From the NCBI RefSeq assembly GCF_002302635.1, contig NZ_CP022387.1:1984001-2048000 (forward strand): a DNA stretch of 64,000 bases. The letters run 5' to 3'. Origin of the DNA: Capnocytophaga stomatis (lineage in GTDB: Bacteria > Bacteroidota > Bacteroidia > Flavobacteriales > Flavobacteriaceae). Shown one piece after another: positions 22,761 through 30,972 of this stretch. Within the stretch, counting starts at the first letter, position 1, and the number at the start of each line of letters is the position of its first letter. The notes under the pieces are model-generated. The model saw only the letters and a list, made by a program, of their open reading frames with translations, did not search any database and had not been told where the DNA came from. The position numbers were made by a program, and so were the translations under genes.

Positions 22761-23654
22761 TTACCAGTCTTTTTCTGATTTTGACCGATTTCCTTTTACT
22801 TTTTGTGCATTGATTTTTTCTTGTGTTTTTTGGTCTTCATTGTTCATTGCCTCTAAGATGCGTTCCATTTGTTGAGGAGACAATGAAGATGGACGATTTT
22901 GCTCCTTTCCTTCACCCTCTTTATTTTTATCTTCTTTATCTTGCTTAGGGTCTTTTTTGTCTTTTCCTTGGTTTTTGTCCTGATTTTTCTTGTTTTCGTC
23001 TTGGTTTTGTTTATTTTGGTCGTCTTTTTCTTTATTTTTATCCTCGTTTTTGTCTTTTTCGTCCTGTTTGTCTTTATTTTGGTCTTTTTTGTCTTGGTTA
23101 TCCTTATTGTTTTGGTCGTTTTGTTTATCTTTGTTATCCTGATTTTGTTGTTTGTCTTGATTATCCTTGTTGTTTTCGGGTTTTGGAGGATTTTTCTTTA
23201 GTAAATCTTGTGCAACTGCCAAATTATACCGAGTTTCCTCATCAGTAGGGTTGTTGCGAAGTGCCTCTTTATAAGCTTGCACGGCTTTGTCATAGGCTTT
23301 TTCTTGCATAAAGGTATTTCCCAGATTGTGAAATATTTGATGTTTTTCCTCACTGCTTATTTCACTGGAAGTTGATGCATTTTTCAGACGTGTAAAAGCT
23401 TCATCGTAACTTTTTTGTTTGTAGTACATCGTGCCTAAGTTATACTGAGCGATGCCATTATCCTTGTTTTTGGCAATTGCGTTACGGTAATCAACTTCGG
23501 CTTGCACGGGCTGGTCATTTTTCAGAGCATTATTCCCTTGATATGTGTATTTCTTTGATATTTCTTTTGATTTTGTCATCTCTTGAATTTCTCTATTTTG
23601 TGCAAAAGAAGAAAATCCTATCAAAAATACTATGTAAAATAAATTTCGTGTCAT
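22761..23654 (-). CDS. batC: BatC, TPR protein with a highly charged linker
   Basis: The 297-residue protein has a short signal sequence, three TPR units (about 37-155, with AQYNLGTMYYKQKSYDEAF and YDKAVQAYKEALRNNPTDEE) and then roughly 100 residues almost entirely Lys, Asp, Asn, Gln and Glu (residues 160-260). The tail, SLSPQQMERILEAM, is ordered and is typical of BatC. The charged tract is probably a flexible linker. Its composition differs sharply from the neighbours but the frame is intact. Confidence 0.88.
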   Translation of the reverse strand: MTRNLFYIVFLIGFSSFAQNREIQEMTKSKEISKKYTYQGNNALKNDQPVQAEVDYRNAIAKNKDNGIAQYNLGTMYYKQKSYDEAFTRLKNASTSSEISSEEKHQIFHNLGNTFMQEKAYDKAVQAYKEALRNNPTDEETRYNLAVAQDLLKKNPPKPENNKDNQDKQQNQDNKDKQNDQNNKDNQDKKDQNKDKQDEKDKNEDKNKEKDDQNKQNQDENKKNQDKNQGKDKKDPKQDKEDKNKEGEGKEQNRPSSLSPQQMERILEAMNNEDQKTQEKINAQKVKGNRSKSEKDW

Positions 23655-23705
23655 TTTTCAGATAAAAATATGATAATTCATTAAAAAAATAAGAAAAAAA
23701 CAGGC

Positions 23706-24737
23706 TTACGATTCGTTAAATAGATTTAACATCTTAACCCACAATGTTTTTCTTTCAAAAATAAATAAATCTAATATCAAAAGAAGCAATGCTCCTGCCA
23801 AAAACCATTGAAATTGGTCTTTGTAATCTACAAACTTTTGTGTTTCAAATTCACTTTTTTCGGTTCCGTCCAATATTTTTACAATCTGTTCAACAGCTTG
23901 TTTGGTATTGTTACCGTCTGTGTATTTTCCTCCCGCATTTTGGGCGATTTGCTGTAATAATTCCGCATTTAGGCGAGTAATGACTACTTCCCCATTTCGG
24001 TCGCGTTTGTAAGTTTGTGTATTTCCTTCTTTAATTGGTATGGGAGCACCTTTCTCTGAGCCTACTCCGATGGTGTAAATGGTAACTCCTTGATTTAGTG
24101 CTTCTGATGCGATTTCTGTGGCTCCCATTTCGTGGTCTTCTCCGTCCGAAATAATAACCAAAATGCGTGCTGTTGGCTGGTTTTCATCGAAGTAGCTACT
24201 TCCCATTCGGATTGCTTCCTGAATGGCTGTACCTTGCGATGAAAGCATATCAGTATTCATACTTTGCAAGAACATTTTCGCCGCCGAGTGGTCGGTAGTC
24301 AAAGGCAATAATGGATAAGCACTTGCAGCGTATGCAACTATCCCGATGCGGTCGCCTTTCAGCTCGTTCATTGTTTCAAACACTAAGCGTTTGGCCTTTT
24401 CAATACGGTTGGGGGCTACATCTTCGGCAAGCATACTTTTTGATACGTCAATGGCAAAGACAACGTCCACACCCTCGCGTTTTACGGTCTCAATTTTCGT
24501 GCCGATTTTCGGATTAGCCAAAGCAATACATAAAAGCACAATGATGACAACCAAAAAACTGAATTTTAGCCAAGGTTTGAACTGCGAGCGGTCAGGGGCT
24601 AATCGTTTTAAAAGTTTTTCATCGGCAAAATGTCTCTGTTTTCTTCTTTTTCGGATTTGTGATAAAACAAAAGCAAGAAACATAAATGCTATGATTGGTA
24701 TATACCATAAATATATCTTTTCGTCAATGTGTATCAT
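23706..24737 (-). CDS. batB: BatB, membrane-anchored von Willebrand factor A protein
   Basis: The 343-residue protein has membrane helices near residues 8-28 and 60-76, a VWA domain of about 90-270, and a C-terminal helix near 312-330. The metal-binding MIDAS motif is intact (D97-V-S-K-S101, in FAIDVSKSM). VWA domains bind partner proteins through a divalent metal. It follows batA by 55 bases and precedes batC. Confidence 0.92.
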   Translation of the reverse strand: MIHIDEKIYLWYIPIIAFMFLAFVLSQIRKRRKQRHFADEKLLKRLAPDRSQFKPWLKFSFLVVIIVLLCIALANPKIGTKIETVKREGVDVVFAIDVSKSMLAEDVAPNRIEKAKRLVFETMNELKGDRIGIVAYAASAYPLLPLTTDHSAAKMFLQSMNTDMLSSQGTAIQEAIRMGSSYFDENQPTARILVIISDGEDHEMGATEIASEALNQGVTIYTIGVGSEKGAPIPIKEGNTQTYKRDRNGEVVITRLNAELLQQIAQNAGGKYTDGNNTKQAVEQIVKILDGTEKSEFETQKFVDYKDQFQWFLAGALLLLILDLFIFERKTLWVKMLNLFNES

Positions 24738-24792
24738 AACTATTGTTTTGAAATAAGATATTGCAATTTTTTAATGAAGAGAGATAAATCAA

Positions 24793-25794
24793 CTAAATTT
24801 CATTTCTGAAAATGGTATGTTTGAGCAAAAATTCAAGCAATAATAGTAGCCCTGCGATGATGACCAAAAGCCGAAATTTTTCATCGACTTGCGTGTATTT
24901 AAATTCCTCAATCTTTGTGGTTTCCATTTTGTTGATTTCAGCGTATATTTCTTCCAATTTTTTATTGTCGGTAGCCCTGAAATAGCGTCCTTCGGTAGTT
25001 TTTGCGATGTTTTTCATCAGTGGTTCATCAATTTCGACCTGTTGCATACGATACATAATGCTTCCGTCGGCGTTCAGGGCATACGGAGAGAGTGCCATAC
25101 CGTTTGTACCGATGCCAATGGTATAAACTTTGATGCCGTATTCCGCTGCTATTTCTGCCGCAGTCTGCGGGTCAATAAAACCTGTGTTGTTTACCCCGTC
25201 GGTAAGTAGAATAATTACTCGGCTTTTGGCTTTACTCTCTTTAAGTCGGTTCACGGCAGTGGCAAGTCCCATTCCTATGGCGGTTCCGTCCTCAATTTGC
25301 CCGTAAGTGAGTCCTTTAAGAGCACTCAGTATGATGGACTTATCACTGGTTACGGGTGTTTTAGTATAACTTTCTCCCGAATAGATAACCAGTCCGATAC
25401 GGTCGGACGGACGTTCCTTGACGAATTGTGAAGCCACTTTTTTTAAAGCCTCAAAACGGTTTGGTTTTAAATCCTGTGAAAGCATACTTGCCGAAACATC
25501 AATTGCCATTACAATGTCTATGCCGTCCGTAATTTTGGTTTTAGCCGATTCCGAACGCATTTGCGGACGTGCCAAAGCAACAATGATTAAACCAGTAGCC
25601 AATATTCTGAAAATGAATAAGGAGTGATATAATCCACTTTCCCAAGATGTTACTTTTTTAAAAGCACTGGTTGTTGATACCGTGAGCGAGGCTTTTGATT
25701 TTTTGTTCCAAAAGAAATGCCACAATATCATTAATGGGATAAGCAACAACAGCCAAAAAAAGGTTGGATTTGCAAAAGTTATATCTTTGAACAT
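24793..25794 (-). CDS. batA: BatA, membrane-anchored von Willebrand factor A protein
   Basis: A 333-residue paralogue of BatB with helices near residues 11-28 and 58-75, a VWA domain and a C-terminal helix. The MIDAS motif is D99-V-S-A-S103. The conserved TSDKSIILSALKGL and GTAIGMGLATAVNRL segments match BatA. Together BatA and BatB are expected to form the core of the BAT membrane complex, probably remodelled by the MoxR ATPase. Confidence 0.92.
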   Translation of the reverse strand: MFKDITFANPTFFWLLLLIPLMILWHFFWNKKSKASLTVSTTSAFKKVTSWESGLYHSLFIFRILATGLIIVALARPQMRSESAKTKITDGIDIVMAIDVSASMLSQDLKPNRFEALKKVASQFVKERPSDRIGLVIYSGESYTKTPVTSDKSIILSALKGLTYGQIEDGTAIGMGLATAVNRLKESKAKSRVIILLTDGVNNTGFIDPQTAAEIAAEYGIKVYTIGIGTNGMALSPYALNADGSIMYRMQQVEIDEPLMKNIAKTTEGRYFRATDNKKLEEIYAEINKMETTKIEEFKYTQVDEKFRLLVIIAGLLLLLEFLLKHTIFRNEI

Positions 25795-25809
25795 ACGTAA
25801 ATTTCTTTA

Positions 25810-27411
25810 TCAATCTCTTTTAAAGTTAATGGAATGCAATATTCTTTGAGCGATTTCTCCCGCTTGTGGAGTATCAATATGCGTAATAAGCAATTGCTGT
25901 AATGCACCATTTTCGGTAAAGCTATACAGCTCGTAACCAGCATCAAAGGGCTTTTTACTTTTTTCGTCGTTCAGTGTCATTTTGCCTGAAACTTTGATTC
26001 CTTGCACGCCGCTTGGAGTGGTGTACTCCTCTCTGAGGGTTGTAATGTTCTTGGCTCCGGCTGCATCTAACTGCGAAAGTACGATTTCATTGACCATTTC
26101 AGGGTCTAATTCAAATTTTTGGTCTGAACCTGTTTGTTTGAAGGTAATAATGCTTGTCATTATGTACAATTCAGAATTGATGCTTCCGAAATCAAATACA
26201 TATTGCTTGTTTACAAGTCCTTCAAAGCCTTTAATATCAATTATTTGCCTACGTGTTAATATTTTTGGAGTTGTAAGCTCTGTAATTGGATATCCATAAT
26301 CACTTGTTACCCATTCGGTTTTACTAATTTTCTGGATAGAATTACCCCCAAAAAAGTTGTATGTAACGTAGTAAGAAAATATTCCCACCAGAGCAACTGC
26401 TATTGTAGCTACAATTATGTTTATAATCTTTTTCTTTTTGCGTTTCTTTTCTTGTAAAACTTTAATTTGCTCATTATGATAGTTTTCTGTATCCTCAGAA
26501 ACTTCTGGAATAGCCTTTTTCGTTTTTACAACTACATCTTCAATGGTCTCTCGGTCATATTCTGCAATGTTGTCCGATGGCTTGTTTTTGGCAAATTTTA
26601 CCAAATCGGCAGTTTGCAATACCCTTTTGAGGTTGGAAATAGTTTCAAGCGTAAGATTAAGTTTTCCGTCCTGTTGCAAAAGATGAATTTTTTCAAGTAA
26701 TTCATCGCTGGTACTTTCTTTGGCAGAAATATGTACTTCTTCTTCCAAATATTTACGAATGATATCGGTCAGTTCCGAGTAATATTCCTTGTGCTTTGAT
26801 TCTATCAGATATTTAGAATTTTGCAGTTTTTTAAGTTCTTCGATAGCTCGTTCAAACGGAGGAAGATTTCTCATTATTTCTTCCTGTGAAAGTCGCTTCT
26901 TCCGAAATATAAACAAGTAAACAGCGAGCAAACCTAAGGCTATCAAAGCCAAAATTGAACCAATCCATAACCATAGATTTGTGCTTTTGGACGGAGTTAC
27001 TTCCATAATCGGCTTGATGTCGTACAAGGGCTGTTTTAAGGTGTCCACCGCTACTGAACGCACCTCAATTCGAAGCGAATCTGTATAAAAATCAGTGGCG
27101 TTTATGCGGATTCGTTGGCGGGGTATGGTATAATTTCCCGAATCGAATTGCGTGAGGAAGTATTCCTTCTCCAAACGGATTTTTTCTCCTTTGGATAAAG
27201 TGTCAATAGGCGTAGTCCGCACCATTTCCAGCGGGGAAAAAGTCTGTCCGTCAGGGAATAAAACAGCCTCTCCGTCAGATGCTTCCACGGATATTTTATA
27301 TTTTATCTGTTCTCCTATCTTTATCTCTTTGGTGTCGGTTTCAAACTGAATTTCTTGTGCCTTTAAGCCCGAAACCAATAGCAATAGAGCGTATAAAATC
27401 TTATTTTTCAT
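25810..27411 (-). CDS. BAT-operon membrane protein with a BatD-like N-terminus
   Basis: The 533-residue protein has a signal peptide (MKNKILYALLLLVSGLKA), a BatD-like beta domain (about 20-120), a membrane helix at about 145-168 (LWLWIGSILALIALG), a helical cytoplasmic region with a Lys-rich stretch (EKKRKKKKI near 330) and a second helix near 335-355. The last 170 residues form a separate periplasmic-type domain that I do not recognise. The gene lies between the DUF58 and batA genes, where flavobacterial BAT operons carry a protein of this kind. Its function is unknown. Confidence 0.75.
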   Translation of the reverse strand: MKNKILYALLLLVSGLKAQEIQFETDTKEIKIGEQIKYKISVEASDGEAVLFPDGQTFSPLEMVRTTPIDTLSKGEKIRLEKEYFLTQFDSGNYTIPRQRIRINATDFYTDSLRIEVRSVAVDTLKQPLYDIKPIMEVTPSKSTNLWLWIGSILALIALGLLAVYLFIFRKKRLSQEEIMRNLPPFERAIEELKKLQNSKYLIESKHKEYYSELTDIIRKYLEEEVHISAKESTSDELLEKIHLLQQDGKLNLTLETISNLKRVLQTADLVKFAKNKPSDNIAEYDRETIEDVVVKTKKAIPEVSEDTENYHNEQIKVLQEKKRKKKKIINIIVATIAVALVGIFSYYVTYNFFGGNSIQKISKTEWVTSDYGYPITELTTPKILTRRQIIDIKGFEGLVNKQYVFDFGSINSELYIMTSIITFKQTGSDQKFELDPEMVNEIVLSQLDAAGAKNITTLREEYTTPSGVQGIKVSGKMTLNDEKSKKPFDAGYELYSFTENGALQQLLITHIDTPQAGEIAQRILHSINFKRD

Positions 27412-27521
27412 TCTGATTTTTCATTATTCGTCAAAATTCCTCTTTAATTTATCATTTATTCTTCCTTTTCATTGAAGAATTTTCCTACTTCATTGTTAAT
27501 TGTTCATTTTTCATTGAAAAA

Positions 27522-28388
27522 CTACCCTCTTCGTTTAAAATATCCCAATAGCTTTTGCGTATAACTCTCATCACAGCGGCAACTTACGGTTCCCGCTCCC
27601 GATTTTTGCAATAAATGTTCAAAATAAGATACCGTTTCTTGATAATGTTTCTCGTATTCGAGTCGTGTTGCTTTTGAACCGGTATTGACCAGCAGTAATT
27701 CACCCGTTTCTGCATCTTTTACCGTGATGTAACCCAAATTAGGTAAGGTCGTTTCTTTTGCATCATAGACCCGAATGCCCGTAACATCGTGCTTACGTGA
27801 GGCAATACGAACCGGTTTTTCGTAGTTTCTGTCCATAAAATCGGATAACACGAAAACAATCGCCTTTTTTTTCATTACACTGCTCAAAAACTCAAACGCT
27901 TGGGCAATGTTTGTTTTGTAACTCTTCGGTTCAAATTCAATAAGCTCACGAATGATACGCAAAACGTGTGATTTTCCTTTTTTTGGAGGAATATACAGTT
28001 CTATTTGGTCGGAAAACAGAATGAGTCCGGTCTTGTCATTGTTTTGAAGTGCCGAGAAAGCCAGTGTGGCGGCAATTTCAGTAATCATTTCGCTTTTGAA
28101 TTGCTGTGAAGTTCCGAAAAGTTCACTTCCACTAACGTCCACCATCAGCATAAGGGTAAGTTCGCGTTCTTCTTCAAACACTTTCACGAAAGGTTCGTTA
28201 TAGCGAGCCGTAACATTCCAGTCGATTGAGCGAATATCATCACCATATTGATACGGACGCACTTCGGAAAAAGTCATTCCACGCCCTTTAAAAGTAGAAT
28301 GATATTCTCCCCCGAATATATTATCGCTAAGCCGACGTGTTTTTATCTCAATCTTCCGTACTTTTTTTAATATTTCTTTGGTGTCCAT
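27522..28388 (-). CDS. DUF58 protein of the BAT operon
   Basis: The 288-residue protein carries the DUF58 signature EVRPYQYGDDIRSIDWNVT at residues 42-60 and a VWA-like fold, with LMLMVDVSGSELFG around residues 80-93. DUF58 proteins are partners of MoxR ATPases and almost always sit directly beside moxR. Here a 4.1-kb defence cassette separates the two. The gene starts 53 bases below the cassette and has no obvious promoter of its own. Confidence 0.92.
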   Translation of the reverse strand: MDTKEILKKVRKIEIKTRRLSDNIFGGEYHSTFKGRGMTFSEVRPYQYGDDIRSIDWNVTARYNEPFVKVFEEERELTLMLMVDVSGSELFGTSQQFKSEMITEIAATLAFSALQNNDKTGLILFSDQIELYIPPKKGKSHVLRIIRELIEFEPKSYKTNIAQAFEFLSSVMKKKAIVFVLSDFMDRNYEKPVRIASRKHDVTGIRVYDAKETTLPNLGYITVKDAETGELLLVNTGSKATRLEYEKHYQETVSYFEHLLQKSGAGTVSCRCDESYTQKLLGYFKRRG

Positions 28389-28441
28389 TGATTTAGATGT
28401 GTTTATGTATCTATAAAATCACAAATATTTGACCAGTAAGT

Positions 28442-29215
28442 TTAAACAAATCTTTTAAAATACGCATCAATTTCAGCGTGTAGCTCAATACCTACTCTTT
28501 CAAAACAATCCAGCAAACCCTGATAAGTACCTTCTCCTCCCAAAAAATCCCAAAATTCTTCAGCGACTTTAAGTTCATTTTCCAAATCCAACATTCCTGC
28601 CATTGTCCAACGTGAATAGGGCTTTGGTTCATACGGATTGTAAGGAATAGCTATCAGGGTATTGATTTTTGCCTCAGGATTTTCTGCTAAAACGCAAGCT
28701 ATCCATTCCAAAAGTGTACGTTTAAATTCTTTAAAACCACCTTTGTTAGGTTTGGCTGTTTTTAAATCGAACAGAAATAATTCATTTTCGTAAGTTTCCA
28801 GCCAAATATCCACTTTGGTGGGTTTTACGGTTTTCATTTCGCCCAATTGACAAACTTTTCTAATGGCTTCTATTTCATCAAATTTATTAGGTTTTGAAAA
28901 TGAAGCCGTTAAATTATCCATTATTTCTTGAATAACCTCTTGTGCCTGTTTACTTATCTGATTGCCGGCTGTAGCTTGTGTTTTTACAACTTTAAACCTC
29001 GATTCTGCCAACGACTTCGCCACAGGTTCAAAAATACTCGTCCCGAAATTGGTATTGAGTGAATGAATAAACGAAAACAACGCCATTCGGTCTTTGCCTA
29101 AAAGCCGTGTATGGAAGGGCATTACGGCAGGTTCGGGATTATAGTTTTGAAACTTATTTCGCAAACTCTGACGCAAGGTATTTTCGATGCTAGTTATTTG
29201 TTGGGGTGTGAGCAT
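28442..29215 (-). CDS. TdeIII-like type II restriction endonuclease
   Basis: The 257-residue protein begins MLTPQQITSIENTLRQSLRN and matches the TdeIII restriction enzyme family as I recall it. A PD-(D/E)xK-type active site is visible: D136 in TKVDIWLET and D150-L-K152 in FLFDLKTAKP. I chose the start at 29215 because it follows the upstream AIPR stop by 4 bases and is the first start after it; an earlier in-frame ATG (29266) would overlap that gene. TdeIII is reported to cut GGNCC; whether this enzyme has the same target is unknown. Third gene of the cassette. Confidence 0.8.
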   Translation of the reverse strand: MLTPQQITSIENTLRQSLRNKFQNYNPEPAVMPFHTRLLGKDRMALFSFIHSLNTNFGTSIFEPVAKSLAESRFKVVKTQATAGNQISKQAQEVIQEIMDNLTASFSKPNKFDEIEAIRKVCQLGEMKTVKPTKVDIWLETYENELFLFDLKTAKPNKGGFKEFKRTLLEWIACVLAENPEAKINTLIAIPYNPYEPKPYSRWTMAGMLDLENELKVAEEFWDFLGGEGTYQGLLDCFERVGIELHAEIDAYFKRFV

Positions 29216-29219
29216 TTTT

Positions 29220-30968
29220 CTAATTTTCTGAATTAATATGATTTTGTAATTTATTAATATACTCATCTGTTATAGGTCCAGAGTACGCACCTCTTTTCGT
29301 GCGCTCATAATCGACTGTTTTGAATATATTTATAGCTGTATCTATAACCTGTTCCAAATTATTTTCATCTCTTATAACTTGAAGTAATTTATTAAAACTA
29401 TTTTCTCTTTTTCCTTCAGATGTTTTAATAGAGTAATTTTTAGGTTTGTTCAGATAACTGCTTTGAAATGGTAGATCTTCAATTAAGTATCTAACCCCCA
29501 TAAATATATGGTATCGATATTTGTTAAACTGCTTATACTCTTTATCCTCTCTTAATAGTAATTTATCCCATTTTGAAGACAAAAGTCCCGACACATAATA
29601 TGAAATCGGTTCGTGATCTTTTTGAAAAAATTTATCTTTATGAATTTTTATAACTTTACCTATATTCCCTGCTACTAAATGTGGTAAGTCAAAAAACATT
29701 GCTATAAAACTTTTAAGTTGTTCTCTAATTTCTATAATATTTCCCCTATTTATACTTAGATTTATATATTGATTTGTTCTTCTTTCGTAATACAAGCCAT
29801 CCAAATTTTTATTTGAAGTATAGAAATCTTCTAATGTTTTTTGAAATTGTGTAATAGCAAACAATTGTTCTTCAGTAAATCTTGATTGGCTATTTGTAGT
29901 TAAAATAATTTCATCTCTTAGTTCTTCCTTTTTTGTAATTACTACCTTAAGAGGAATGAGCACATTGTCTATATTTGGAATATCTTTGCACTCGAAAAGA
30001 ACATTTGATGTTTGACATCCATTTACAATTTGATAGTTTTCAAGAATTAGAGTGTTTCCCTTTCCTATATTTGAATCTGCAATTACAGTTACCCCATTAT
30101 TTAGTAAAGAAAATTCATTGAACTTATTCATTTGTAATGTTTTTTTAATTCCTTGATTAATAGGATTATCAAGCCCTAAAAAATCTCTTAGGTTATCATT
30201 GAAAAGACTTTTTATTTTTGTCTCAGATTCATCCATTATTAATTTTTTAAACTCTAAAAATGGAATAAACCCTATATAAGCCTCCTCTACATCAGTTATT
30301 CCAGTCAACTGGATTTTATTCTCAAACTTAATAGTTGAACGTAATGGGGTAATTACTTTTTTATGATACTTTAATAGCGTGGTTTTATCAATTAATTCAA
30401 CATTAACATTATCAAATAAGTCATATTTTTTCAGTTGTTTTGTTTTTATGTCTTTTGTTGCGCCAATTGTTGTTGAACCCTCTTGCTTATTTCCTAAAGA
30501 AACATATAAACAATGTAAGTTAAATTCTCTTACATTCGCAAGATTTTCAATTATTTTTGAATATATATCCTTGGAATTTTCAAATTCAGGAATGTTATAT
30601 TTGGGAGAATCTGAAAAAAAATCTATAATTACATCTAGGAAATTTCCTAATTCAGAATCTGAAAAGCCATTTGATGTTTTTGATTGAATAAAAAATGCAT
30701 CAACAAATAAACTTTGATTACTGAAATTATTTAGCTCATCACTATTTAGGATTAATTTTTTATTAATACTAAAAGCAATAGTATCAACTCCTTTTGCTTT
30801 TCCTGTGGATATTGTTTCTAAATCATTTTTTAAAATATTTCCATTAATTTCTTGAGACAGAATACTAAAAGTCGAAAAATATTCAAATTTATCAGATTCA
30901 GGAATAGATGAATCTATGCTATATCTATTTATAAAATTATTTAAATATGATTTTATTATACTATCCAT
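29220..30968 (-). CDS. AIPR family protein, probable phage-defence factor
   Basis: The 582-residue protein has the hallmark IVNGCQTSNVLFE near residue 305, typical of AIPR (abortive infection phage resistance) proteins. The N-terminus has E40, D62 in GVDTIAF and Q95-S-K97 in FFIQSKTS, a spacing that suggests an Mrr-like PD-(D/E)xK nuclease site; this is inference. It is noticeably more AT-rich than the flanking bat genes. The gene lies between the methyltransferase (4-base gap) and the restriction enzyme (4-base gap), so the three are one unit. AIPR genes are often found beside restriction-modification systems. Confidence 0.82.
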   Translation of the reverse strand: MDSIIKSYLNNFINRYSIDSSIPESDKFEYFSTFSILSQEINGNILKNDLETISTGKAKGVDTIAFSINKKLILNSDELNNFSNQSLFVDAFFIQSKTSNGFSDSELGNFLDVIIDFFSDSPKYNIPEFENSKDIYSKIIENLANVREFNLHCLYVSLGNKQEGSTTIGATKDIKTKQLKKYDLFDNVNVELIDKTTLLKYHKKVITPLRSTIKFENKIQLTGITDVEEAYIGFIPFLEFKKLIMDESETKIKSLFNDNLRDFLGLDNPINQGIKKTLQMNKFNEFSLLNNGVTVIADSNIGKGNTLILENYQIVNGCQTSNVLFECKDIPNIDNVLIPLKVVITKKEELRDEIILTTNSQSRFTEEQLFAITQFQKTLEDFYTSNKNLDGLYYERRTNQYINLSINRGNIIEIREQLKSFIAMFFDLPHLVAGNIGKVIKIHKDKFFQKDHEPISYYVSGLLSSKWDKLLLREDKEYKQFNKYRYHIFMGVRYLIEDLPFQSSYLNKPKNYSIKTSEGKRENSFNKLLQVIRDENNLEQVIDTAINIFKTVDYERTKRGAYSGPITDEYINKLQNHINSEN

Positions 30969-30972
30969 AACT

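Noticed and set aside
22899-23201. A 100-codon very hydrophobic frame on the plus strand.
   Set aside because: It is the complement of the Lys/Asp/Asn-rich tract of batC, which accounts for the stretch of Phe, Leu, Ile and Val.
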